A DNA stretch of 64,000 nt from Oceanihabitans sp. 2_MG-2023 (lineage in GTDB: Bacteria; Bacteroidota; Bacteroidia; Flavobacteriales; Flavobacteriaceae), in assembly GCF_030547245.1 (NCBI RefSeq), contig NZ_JAUOQT010000004.1, forward strand, positions 191,001 to 255,000, read 5' to 3'. Below are positions 46,619-54,631 of the stretch, one piece after another (positions within the stretch are counted from its first letter, which is position 1; each line of letters opens with the position of its first letter). Made by a program: the position numbers and the translations under genes. The notes under the pieces were generated by a model. The model was given only the letters and a program-made list of their open reading frames with translations, was not told the origin of the DNA and ran no database searches.

Positions 46619-46684
46619 TAAGGTAGATTAAATTAGTTTTTAGGTGCTATTTAATTCGTTTTTAGGGTTTTTTAATCTACCTTA
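46619..46684. repeat. 14-bp inverted repeat between the paralogues
   Basis: TAAGGTAGATTAAA (46619-46632) is matched by its reverse complement at 46671-46684, with a 38-bp spacer holding GTTTTTAGG twice. The right arm ends two bases after the stop of the next gene. A smaller TACCTA/TAGGTA pair lies at 46564-46588. It may be the terminator of paralogue B or a remnant of a small element. Confidence 0.6.
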
Positions 46685-46685
46685 T

Positions 46686-47108
46686 TTAAGCGATCCTTTT
46701 ATCCGTAATATTTGAAAAACTATGTATAGCATCTTGTAAATCTTTAAAACATTCTGTTTTACATTTTATAAACGTTTGTTCTAATTTTGCATTAGAATAT
46801 GCCAATGCATTATAATAAACAAAGGAAATACTTTTTAGGTTTTTTGCATTTTCATTTTTATAGAAATCAAACCAGTATGTAGGCACTACAGAGTAATTGT
46901 TTACTCTATTTGAAATTACATGTAAACAGGTGTTTTTTCCATAATGATTAAATATTAATTCTGTTAATTCCTTTGAACATTTTGAATCATATATAACAGC
47001 TTCATTTACTTCTGTAACAATAAAATGTTTAAAACAGTATACCATACCAAAATTTGTTTTTATTGCGGTATGTTTTAGTGTAACATATTTAGAATCAATT
47101 AATTTCAT
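46686..47108 (-). CDS. Unknown STAS-like protein, paralogue B
   Basis: A 140-residue paralogue of the protein at 46057-46482, sharing the K-hIVTEVN / VISNRVNNYSV core and a late helix (FKDLQDAIHSFSN). Identity outside the core is low, so the duplication is old. It is separated from copy A by 203 bp that carry a large inverted repeat. No membrane segment or signal peptide. The 264-bp region on its other side, up to menB, is AT-rich with a TATACGTATA palindrome near 47154 and nothing else I can name. Confidence 0.68.
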   Translation of the reverse strand: MKLIDSKYVTLKHTAIKTNFGMVYCFKHFIVTEVNEAVIYDSKCSKELTELIFNHYGKNTCLHVISNRVNNYSVVPTYWFDFYKNENAKNLKSISFVYYNALAYSNAKLEQTFIKCKTECFKDLQDAIHSFSNITDKRIA

Positions 47109-47372
47109 TCCTTTGCTTTCAGTTTCGAAGCAAAATTAGACGGGATTACTTTTATACGTATAATTCTTTTTTACAAAATCAATTTTAACGATTAAAATCA
47201 ATAAACATCGACAAAATACATTGTCTGTGTAAGAAAAAACATCAATCTAGAAAACCGAACGATTTTGAACTATCTGTAAAACAGTTGTTTAAGTTTAGTT
47301 TTGAAGCTTTACGTAAATTATTAGTTGTAGTAGTTTGAAAAAAGAAGTATTTTTACTCTCCAAAAAAAAACG

Positions 47373-48212
47373 ATGAGTCAAACAAATTGGATAACAGCAA
47401 AAGAATACGAAGACATTACATACAAAAAGTGTAATGGGGTTGCTAGAATAGCTTTTAACAGACCAGATATTAGAAATGCATTTAGACCAAAAACGACTAA
47501 AGAATTATATGATGCTTTTTATGATGCAGGAGAAGACACTAGTATTGGTGTAGTATTATTATCTGCAGAAGGACCGTCTACCAAAGATGGTATTTGGAGT
47601 TTTTGTTCTGGAGGAGATCAAAAAGCAAGAGGTCATCAAGGGTATGTTGGTGAAGATGGTTACCACCGGTTAAATATTCTTGAGGTACAACGTTTAATTC
47701 GTTTTATGCCAAAAGCAGTAATCGCTGTAGTTCCAGGTTGGGCTGTTGGTGGAGGTCATAGTTTACATGTGGTTTGCGATTTAACATTAGCAAGTAAAGA
47801 ACACGCCATTTTTAAACAAACAGATGCAGATGTAACTAGTTTCGATGGAGGTTATGGTTCTGCTTATTTAGCTAAAATGGTTGGGCAGAAAAAAGCACGT
47901 GAAATCTTTTTCTTAGGAAGAAATTATACTGCTCAAGAAGCTTTCGATATGGGTATGGTAAATGCAGTAATTCCCCATGCTGAATTAGAAGAAACAGCTT
48001 ATAATTGGGCGCAAGAAATACTAGAAAAATCGCCAACATCTATTAAGATGCTAAAGTTTGCAATGAATTTAACAGATGACGGTATGGTTGGTCAGCAAGT
48101 TTTTGCTGGTGAAGCTACTCGATTAGCTTATATGACAGATGAAGCAAAAGAAGGACGTGATGCTTTTCTTGAAAAACGTAAACCAAACTTTCCTAAAAAG
48201 TGGATTCCATAA
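47373..48212 (+). CDS. menB: 1,4-dihydroxy-2-naphthoyl-CoA synthase MenB
   Basis: A 279-residue crotonase-fold enzyme closing the second ring of menaquinone. Diagnostic are ARIAFNRPDIRNAFRP, the SFCSGGDQKARG oxyanion-hole segment, GYVGEDGYHRLNILEVQRLIR (MenB-specific), VVPGWAVGGGHSLHVVCDLT and FDGGYGSAYLAK. It is 3 bp from menA. Confidence 0.97.
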   Translation: MSQTNWITAKEYEDITYKKCNGVARIAFNRPDIRNAFRPKTTKELYDAFYDAGEDTSIGVVLLSAEGPSTKDGIWSFCSGGDQKARGHQGYVGEDGYHRLNILEVQRLIRFMPKAVIAVVPGWAVGGGHSLHVVCDLTLASKEHAIFKQTDADVTSFDGGYGSAYLAKMVGQKKAREIFFLGRNYTAQEAFDMGMVNAVIPHAELEETAYNWAQEILEKSPTSIKMLKFAMNLTDDGMVGQQVFAGEATRLAYMTDEAKEGRDAFLEKRKPNFPKKWIP

Positions 48213-48215
48213 TTT

Positions 48216-49118
48216 ATGAGTACACTTAAATATTGGGTACAAGCTGCAAGATTAAGAACTTTGCCACTTTCTATTTCCGGAATAATAGTAGGTACCGCTT
48301 TGGCTGCATATAATGGTTTTTTTGATTGGCAAGTTTTTACATTAGCAATATTAACAACTATTAGCCTTCAAGTACTTTCAAATTTTGCAAACGATTATGG
48401 AGATGGTGTAAAAGGAACAGATAATGAAGATAGAATTGGTCCACAACGAGCATTACAAAGTGGAAACATTTCATCAGAAGCAATGCTGGAAGTAATTAAA
48501 AAAAACATTCTTATTTGTATTATTTTATCTTTTAGCTTAATCTATTCCGCATTTGGCTCTAAACACTTATTATATGCATTAGCATTTTTTGTTATAGGTT
48601 TATCATCTATCTATGCTGCAATTAGATATACTATGGGAAATAATGCTTATGGTTATAGAGGTTTAGGAGATGTTTTTGTTTTTTTGTTTTTTGGTTTAGT
48701 AAGTGTGATAGGAAGTTATGTTTTATATAGTAAACAAATTGATCATGTTACTTTTTTACCTGCTTGTGTTCTAGGTTTTTTAAGTGCAGCAGTGCTTAAT
48801 TTAAATAATATGAGAGATATTGAATCGGATAGAAAAGCGAATAAAAATACTCTAGTAGTTAAATTAGGAAGCAGTAAAGCAAAAAAGTATCATTACTTTT
48901 TAATTATTTCAGCCATAATTTTATCCTTTGTTTTTGGAATTTTATATTATACCTCTATATTTAATTTGCTATTCCTTATCGCATATATCCCTTTGTTTAT
49001 ACACTTAAAAAACGTTAAGAACAATACCAATCCTGTGCATCTCGATCCAGAGCTTAAAAAATTAGCACTTACCACTTTTTTATTAGCCATTCTGTTAGCT
49101 ATTGGTCATTTGTTGTAA
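48216..49118 (+). CDS. menA: 1,4-dihydroxy-2-naphthoate prenyltransferase MenA
   Basis: A 300-residue UbiA-family membrane enzyme that attaches the prenyl tail to DHNA. About eight hydrophobic segments are seen. The first Asp-rich motif is NFANDYGDGVKGTDNED and the second NMRDIESDRKANKNTL; both are intact. It is encoded 3 bp after menB and ends before a terminator. Confidence 0.95.
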   Translation: MSTLKYWVQAARLRTLPLSISGIIVGTALAAYNGFFDWQVFTLAILTTISLQVLSNFANDYGDGVKGTDNEDRIGPQRALQSGNISSEAMLEVIKKNILICIILSFSLIYSAFGSKHLLYALAFFVIGLSSIYAAIRYTMGNNAYGYRGLGDVFVFLFFGLVSVIGSYVLYSKQIDHVTFLPACVLGFLSAAVLNLNNMRDIESDRKANKNTLVVKLGSSKAKKYHYFLIISAIILSFVFGILYYTSIFNLLFLIAYIPLFIHLKNVKNNTNPVHLDPELKKLALTTFLLAILLAIGHLL

Positions 49119-49250
49119 TACATTTCTTATAATAATTGTTTTTGCTATTAATTTTAATTATAAGTATTTGTAAATCAAATAATTATATGTATATTTATTT
49201 TGTTGATGCTTTATGGTATACTAAAGTATGAACTTCAATTTTGGGGATTG

Positions 49251-49288
49251 AAAAACTCAGACAAATTCTTCAATATGTCTGAGTTTTT
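49251..49288 (+). terminator. Terminator after menA
   Basis: AAAAACTCAGACA / TGTCTGAGTTTTT, a 13-bp perfect stem with a 12-base loop and T-run. It lies ~130 bp after the menA stop. Confidence 0.88.
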
Positions 49289-49317
49289 TTTGTAATTTTC
49301 TTTTCTAAAAAATAATT

Positions 49318-49995
49318 ATGAAAATCACATTTTTCGGGCATGCAAGTTTAGGTATTCAAATTGAAGATGTACATATTCTTGTCGACCCATTTATTACAGG
49401 AAACCCAAAAGCTTCACATATTAATATAGAAACTTTACAAGCAGATTATATATTACTAACACATGCACATCAAGATCATATTTTAGATGTGGAAGCAATA
49501 GCAAAACGTACAGATGCAGTAATTATTTCTAATTATGAAATCGTAACACATTTTCAAAATTTAGGATTAGAAGGGCATCCAATGAATCATGGCGGAACTT
49601 GGGATTTTGAATTTGGAAGCCTTAAATATGTTAATGCGATACATACTTCCTCTTTTCCTGATGGAAAATATGGAGGACAACCAGGAGGTTTTGTTTTAGA
49701 AGGTGAACATAAAAATATATATATAGCAGGAGACACTGCTTTAACGTATGATATGAAATTAATACCGCTGCAAACAAAGTTAGATTTAGCTATTTTACCA
49801 ATTGGTGACAATTTTACTATGGGAATAGCTGATGCTATTCTTGCAAGTGATTTTGTGCAATGTGATAAGGTCTTAGGATATCATTTTGATACTTTTGGCT
49901 ATATAGAAATTGACCATGAAGCTGCTAAAAAAGAATTTTTTAATAAGGATAAAGATTTGATGCTTTTAGATATTGGTGAAAGTATAGAGCTTTAA
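49318..49995 (+). CDS. UPF0173-type metal-dependent hydrolase
   Basis: A 225-residue metallo-beta-lactamase-fold protein of the UlaG/YtkL branch. The start FFGHASLGIQIEDVHILVDPFI, the HAHQDHILDVEAI metal site (HxHxDH) and GDTALTYDMKLI, with a late YHFDTFGYIE histidine, are all as expected. Natural substrate unknown. The gene follows the menA terminator and is a transcription unit of its own. Confidence 0.9.
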   Translation: MKITFFGHASLGIQIEDVHILVDPFITGNPKASHINIETLQADYILLTHAHQDHILDVEAIAKRTDAVIISNYEIVTHFQNLGLEGHPMNHGGTWDFEFGSLKYVNAIHTSSFPDGKYGGQPGGFVLEGEHKNIYIAGDTALTYDMKLIPLQTKLDLAILPIGDNFTMGIADAILASDFVQCDKVLGYHFDTFGYIEIDHEAAKKEFFNKDKDLMLLDIGESIEL

Positions 49996-50021
49996 ACTAC
50001 CCGTTTTAATAGCTAAATGTA

Positions 50022-50498
50022 TTAATTTTCTAAATCCTCTAAAGCCATTGTGTAATCGTATTGTAAGTCTTCATGTAAACCCGAAATTATTTTTTTTATA
50101 GAATTTATTTGTCTGTCATAAATATTGGTAAGCGTAACGTTTCTTTTTATAGATGGTTTAAAGGCTTTAAGTTTTTGGCAAAAGTAGAGTAGTAGCTCTA
50201 CTTCGGTTTCTTTTTTTAAAGAATAGCGACTAAATTTTTTTATGAGTCTTAATATTTTACGCACACTCTTTTTAATATAAAAATAACTATCTGTATTTAT
50301 GGTTTCAAACTGAGTATCTATTTCCTGTTTTACGTTTTCAATATATTCTGCTTCATCATGTGCTTCAAAAAGCAAATAAGTAAGCAGTTCTTTATTTTCC
50401 TTTTTAAAGCGAGATAAACGCAAACAAAGATTCATTAATTCTTCGGTAGAGTTATGTTTTAGTTCGTCTTTAAGTTGTTTTACAGTAGCTGTTTTCAT
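50022..50498 (-). CDS. Unknown helical cytoplasmic protein
   Basis: A 158-residue all-helical charged protein (NSTEELMNLCLRLSRFKKEN, LLTYLLFEAHDEAEYIENVK, SVRKILRLIKKFSRYS). I recall similar conserved proteins in Flavobacteriaceae but no function. It has no signal peptide or membrane segment. A palindromic element that also precedes the gene at 60286-61584 abuts its start codon. Confidence 0.7.
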   Translation of the reverse strand: MKTATVKQLKDELKHNSTEELMNLCLRLSRFKKENKELLTYLLFEAHDEAEYIENVKQEIDTQFETINTDSYFYIKKSVRKILRLIKKFSRYSLKKETEVELLLYFCQKLKAFKPSIKRNVTLTNIYDRQINSIKKIISGLHEDLQYDYTMALEDLEN

Positions 50499-50530
50499 AT
50501 TTACTTACCTCGAAAGAGGAAATATTTTTA
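50499..50530 (-). promoter_or_regulatory. Palindromic 5' element, copy 1
   Basis: Directly before the ATG at 50498 the plus strand reads TTACTTACCTCGAAAGAGG and then AAAT; CCTC/GAGG closes a GAAA loop. The same pattern, with other bases in the stem, lies before the unrelated gene ending at 61584. On the mRNA it would form a small hairpin just before the start codon. Confidence 0.5.
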
Positions 50531-51047
50531 GTTAACACAATCTTTATACTCTTTTTCACTACGAAAAAGGGATTAAAGCTTTTTCACGTTTAGATGCTTA
50601 AAATTGTACCTTTTAGCTTTAAAATCGAAAATAGCCATTGCTTTGCAATCAAATAAAAGTTTGTCTTTTGTTATTTTCTGTCCAAAATGTATTCACGCTA
50701 AAAGGAGTAGCATAAATAATATGTTTTTTATAAAACTATTTTTGTTTTCTAATTCTAGTTGCAAAATACGAAAACTAAGCTTAGAAGGTTTTATATTACT
50801 ATATTTTATAATGCTTATTTACTTAAAATAATCTAGTAAATCATACTGTTGTTTTCGAGTTTGCCCTATCTATCTTTATCATTATATTTATTTTGTTAAT
50901 GTAGGATTTTAATAAAAGTATAAATTAGTTTTTATCGTTTAAAAAATAATAATGCAACTATTAAAAATAGATATGACTATAACTAAGTTATTATTTGGTT
51001 GTTTTTTTATTAAATTGCTTTATAAAAATGTTTTATTTTAATATACT
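50531..51047. other. Long intergenic gap
   Basis: About 520 bp of AT-rich DNA between divergent genes. It has CTTTTTCAC twice near 50550 and 50579 (one part of a small stem with GAAAAAG) and an open frame of 75 codons at 50604-50831 that looks random in composition. I see no RNA gene or clear promoter. Confidence 0.45.
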
Positions 51048-51794
51048 ATGGGAATATTAAATTTTTTTAAACCAAACTCTTCTTCTGTACTAAAAATTGA
51101 TGAAGTTTTATATTCAGAACTAGATAAAAATACTTTCTTAACTAAGTATTTGAATCCAAGAGTGCCTTTAATTATTAAAAATGGAGCTCATGATTGGCCA
51201 TTAATTAAGTTGTGGACCAAAGATTATATTTCCGAAAAAAATGGGGATTACTTATGTACCGTAATTAGTGATTCAAGGCCTGCCTATTCTAAAGATAAAA
51301 CGACGCTAAAAAATTACTTCAACACGCATAAAAATAAGAGTACCTTAACATTGGAGGGGTATGATCGAAAAAAGGAGCCTTTTTTTTTGAAGGGAATAAA
51401 ATTTCCTAATATGTTTTTTTCAAAGAAGAATATACATCGGTTTTTCTTTTATCATTCTGTTAAAGACGCTGGTACTTTGCCTCACATTCATAGAGATGCC
51501 TTTAATATTCTTCGGGAAGGAGAGAAACGTTGGGTTATGTATGATGCCGATAGGATTATAGCACCAAAAGGTTATTCATTAATGATGAAGACTCATAAAA
51601 AATATCCTCCTGGCACTCATGCTAAAGATTGGTTTAAAAAGGAGTACGCTAAACTTCCTGCTAAGGTAGATAAGGTTTATGAATGTATACAATCTCCAAA
51701 CGATATTGTTTTTATTCCAATAAACTATTGTCATACGGTTATCAATAATTCAAATGAAGTTCTCGGATTAGTGGTAGAAGTATTACGTTCTTAA
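51048..51794 (+). CDS. Cupin-like (JmjC-type) Fe/2-oxoglutarate oxygenase-like protein
   Basis: A 248-residue cupin_8/JmjC-type protein. The metal triad is visible: His148 and Asp150 in PHIHRDAFN, and His229 in NYCHTVIN; Lys160-Arg161 may bind 2-oxoglutarate. The N-terminal part (NPRVPLIIKNGAHDWPLIKLW) is the usual lead-in of the family. It would hydroxylate a protein or small molecule in the cytoplasm. It lies 9 bp ahead of a sulfotransferase-like gene, suggesting joint modification of one substrate. The pair is bounded by a long non-coding gap and a convergent gene. Confidence 0.83.
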   Translation: MGILNFFKPNSSSVLKIDEVLYSELDKNTFLTKYLNPRVPLIIKNGAHDWPLIKLWTKDYISEKNGDYLCTVISDSRPAYSKDKTTLKNYFNTHKNKSTLTLEGYDRKKEPFFLKGIKFPNMFFSKKNIHRFFFYHSVKDAGTLPHIHRDAFNILREGEKRWVMYDADRIIAPKGYSLMMKTHKKYPPGTHAKDWFKKEYAKLPAKVDKVYECIQSPNDIVFIPINYCHTVINNSNEVLGLVVEVLRS

Positions 51795-51803
51795 AATATT
51801 TAT

Positions 51804-52607
51804 ATGATCAAATTATTTCAAAGAAAGAATATATCAAAAAAAAATGCTTTTTTTTTACACATCCCTAAAACTGGAGGGTCTACATTTGTAGGGTTATTAA
51901 AGGATTCTATTAAAATTACAAAAGAAGATTATAAATTACCTTCCCATATTATCGACCAAATTGGCAATGTTAAAATTAGTCATATAGATTTTAGTACTAA
52001 ACACCGTTATTTTCAATCTCCCGAAATCTTTGATAAGTCTTTACATTTAAATTTTAAGGATAAATTTTTAATATTTATGCTTATTAGGCATCCAGTGGAC
52101 AGAATTGTTTCGGAGTTTACATTTCAATATCATATACTTAACGGAAAAGATGGTAATACAAACGCTGCTATTATTTCTAAACTTAGGCCACTGCCTAATT
52201 CATTAAAAGAATATATTAAATTCCCGCACACACATAATTATCAAATTAAATTTCTACTAGGTCGAAAAATAGCTGATCCAAAACCCATAACAGCCAGCGA
52301 CTATCAGAAAATCATTGATAGTATTGAAACTCTTTCTATTCATTGCGGTCTAACAGAAAATTACAGTCAATTTTTGCACCAATTTCAAGAATTAACATCC
52401 GTAAAATTAAAGAAGCATATTACGATAAGAAAAAGGACACCTATTGAATATGAAATGTTTCTAGATGATGCTTTAAAAAGTAAAATTTTGAAATACAATG
52501 CATATGATTATAAACTTTATTCTTATGTAAAAGAAAAGCTAAATAATAAAGCTGGAATGAATTTCAATACATTCAAATATAATAATAGTAACGATTTTAT
52601 TGTGTGA
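51804..52607 (+). CDS. Sulfotransferase family 2-like protein
   Basis: A 267-residue sulfotransferase-fold protein. HIPKTGGST (residues 19-27) is the PAPS 5'-phosphosulfate loop and LIRHPVDRIVSEF (~93-105) the 3'-phosphate binding site. This places it with the carbohydrate-sulfotransferase-like group (Sulfotransfer_2) often found in bacterial polysaccharide loci. It lacks a signal peptide. PAPS genes are not in the window. The partner gene is the cupin-like gene 9 bp upstream. The acceptor is unknown. Confidence 0.85.
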   Translation: MIKLFQRKNISKKNAFFLHIPKTGGSTFVGLLKDSIKITKEDYKLPSHIIDQIGNVKISHIDFSTKHRYFQSPEIFDKSLHLNFKDKFLIFMLIRHPVDRIVSEFTFQYHILNGKDGNTNAAIISKLRPLPNSLKEYIKFPHTHNYQIKFLLGRKIADPKPITASDYQKIIDSIETLSIHCGLTENYSQFLHQFQELTSVKLKKHITIRKRTPIEYEMFLDDALKSKILKYNAYDYKLYSYVKEKLNNKAGMNFNTFKYNNSNDFIV

Positions 52608-52675
52608 TTTTTTTAACTACTCTTTTTCAAGTATAGTTTTTATGGCCAGTTTATTTTTATAATTAACAGTTTTGT

Positions 52676-52945
52676 TTACTGCGATGTTTTGTAGTGTTTA
52701 TTAATTGTTTTTTTCACTCGAAATAATCGATATAAACCTATTAATAAAATGATAGGAGAAATAGCTAATAGCGTTACCCCAAAGGTTTTAAGTTCGGAAA
52801 AAAGGTCTAGTTTTAAAATAGCTAACCCTGTACCAAGTATTACTAAAAAAGTTCTAAAATAAGCTAAAAAAGTACGTTCGTTTGCTAGCTTAGTTCTTTC
52901 TATTGCGAGCCAATCCCTTGTAGTTAATGTATCTGATTCTGTCAT
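52676..52945 (-). CDS. DUF202 membrane protein
   Basis: An 89-residue protein with the DUF202 start (RDWLAIERTKLANERTFLAY-type signature) and two membrane helices (~30-48, 54-72). The family is of unknown function (YidH-like). It lies 7 bp after the methyltransferase gene on the same strand. Confidence 0.9.
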   Translation of the reverse strand: MTESDTLTTRDWLAIERTKLANERTFLAYFRTFLVILGTGLAILKLDLFSELKTFGVTLLAISPIILLIGLYRLFRVKKTINKHYKTSQ

Positions 52946-52952
52946 TTTTACT

Positions 52953-54548
52953 TTATCCTTTTAATAAATTTACACTTACTGTTGCTAAGTCGTTATCTGG
53001 AAATTTCGAAAAATAATTTGCATCTGGTTGCAAGCCTACTTCGGTAGCTATTTTGTTAAATACGTCAACTTCTAAAATAAATTGGTCGCTATAACCATGT
53101 GTAGCATCGTAGGCAGTTGCTGCAGTTTTTCCAATATTTTGTGCAGTAAGTTTTGGGTTAATGGTGTGTAACTCGATAATTAATAAACCAAATTGCTCCA
53201 CATAAGGTTTCCATTTTAATAAATGTTCTCGTAAAGAGTCTTCTACTAAATTATTAGGCAAACGTTTTCCTTGATTTGCATATGCTCCAGTAGAAGTGCT
53301 TACTTTATTACTAATCACTTCTGGTGTTTCCCAAATTCGGTTATGATCTAAAAAGGTACGAACATTTAGTAAATCTTTAAGTGCTATATTATAATCTTCT
53401 TTAAGGTCTTTAGCTAATAAATCGGGTCTACCAATATCGCCCCAAATTACTTTAGCCCAGATATCTGCTTTTATTAAATTTGCTCTGGTTACTTTTAGTG
53501 CAGCCTGATTAAAATCTGCACCAACCAATAATAACGGGTGTTCTTCCAGCATTTTACCACGAATAGTTTGGTGTTCAATGACATCAAAAATATGATTTAT
53601 AAAAGCGCCATTACCACAACCCATATCTAGAATCCCTTTAGGTTGTTCATTAATTGGTTTATTAAAGAGTTTAATAATTACTTGATCTATTACTTTAAAA
53701 TACGTTGAATGCGCACCACCACTTCCCCAAACATTCATTTCTCGATGTACATGTTTTTCCGTTTCTTGAGGTGAGTTTGTTTTTAATACTAAAGGATTTC
53801 CAAAAAGCAATTCGTCTAATTGTAAAAAAGTTGGTAAATAAGAAACAGTTACCCCATAGGCACTAGCTCTTTTTGCAAAAAATAACCCTTGATCTGTAAA
53901 TTGGTAGGTGTTTTTCTTTTTGACAAACCATCCTAAAAACGAAAAGAAGTCTAGAATTTTTTTAAAACTTTCTGGATCTTTATGATATTCTTCTGCTGTA
54001 AAAGAAGCTTCCATGAAGTATTTATGAAACAAGCCATTTACACCTAGCATCACAATTATTGGAGCTACGATACAGCCTTCGATATGTTTTAAAACTTGTT
54101 GTTCTATTTCTGTTTTTGCTTGTAAGCCAAAATTGCTTTGATAGTTTTTAAAAATCTGCTCTAAAACAATAAAAGTATCTGCACTTATATGGTTTTCTGG
54201 GAATGTAACCGAATAGGAGAGCAGCTTAACAGCATCTTCATAATGGCTTGCAAGATGAAAAGCCGCTTCGCTATTTCCATTTATTTGATAAGTTACTTTG
54301 TTAGAAACGTTATCTACATGTTGCTGCAGCCAACCTTGTGAAGCTAAAATGCGTAATGCAATGTTTAAGTAGCCTTCGTTAGCTTTAAAACTTGTAGTAA
54401 TTTCTTCAGTGGTTGTTTTTTTTTGTTCCAATAAAAAATCTAAAACCCCTTTTTTGTAAAGAGAATATGCTGTCGTTGCTGTAGCAATACCATCTAAATG
54501 TTTAAAAATAGTTCCTCGAAGTTGTTCTTTGTCTTTTTTGGTAAGCAT
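52953..54548 (-). CDS. Large class I SAM-dependent methyltransferase
   Basis: A 531-residue protein: a helical/winged N-terminal region (~1-240; AYSLYKKGVLDFLLEQKKTT looks like a methyltransferase dimerisation domain), and a Rossmann domain with motif I GILDMGCGNGAF, LLVGADFNQAALKVTRANL and a motif near IWGDIGRPDLL. It resembles the methyltransferases associated with polyketide-type pathways more than rRNA or DNA enzymes. Substrate unknown. Transcription from the E1 gene is stopped by a terminator 26 bp before its start, so it needs its own promoter. Confidence 0.8.
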   Translation of the reverse strand: MLTKKDKEQLRGTIFKHLDGIATATTAYSLYKKGVLDFLLEQKKTTTEEITTSFKANEGYLNIALRILASQGWLQQHVDNVSNKVTYQINGNSEAAFHLASHYEDAVKLLSYSVTFPENHISADTFIVLEQIFKNYQSNFGLQAKTEIEQQVLKHIEGCIVAPIIVMLGVNGLFHKYFMEASFTAEEYHKDPESFKKILDFFSFLGWFVKKKNTYQFTDQGLFFAKRASAYGVTVSYLPTFLQLDELLFGNPLVLKTNSPQETEKHVHREMNVWGSGGAHSTYFKVIDQVIIKLFNKPINEQPKGILDMGCGNGAFINHIFDVIEHQTIRGKMLEEHPLLLVGADFNQAALKVTRANLIKADIWAKVIWGDIGRPDLLAKDLKEDYNIALKDLLNVRTFLDHNRIWETPEVISNKVSTSTGAYANQGKRLPNNLVEDSLREHLLKWKPYVEQFGLLIIELHTINPKLTAQNIGKTAATAYDATHGYSDQFILEVDVFNKIATEVGLQPDANYFSKFPDNDLATVSVNLLKG

Positions 54549-54574
54549 TTGCTTTTATTGATTTCTATAAATAT

Positions 54575-54609
54575 AAAAAAAACCTTTCAAGTATGTATTG
54601 AAAGGCTTT
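54575..54609 (-). terminator. Terminator after the E1 gene
   Basis: On the minus strand CCTTTCAA / TTGAAAGG with a 7-base loop is followed by eight T. It separates the E1 gene from the methyltransferase gene. Confidence 0.88.
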
Positions 54610-54631
54610 TAAATTCATATTTAAAAAATTG

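Noticed and set aside
50550-50590. CTTTTTCAC twice, considered as a regulator site
   Set aside because: Two short AT-rich matches in a gap this size are expected by chance.
50604-50831. 75-codon open frame in the long gap before the cupin gene
   Set aside because: Composition is random-looking, there is no promoter box or terminator and no recognisable family. I cannot support it as a gene.
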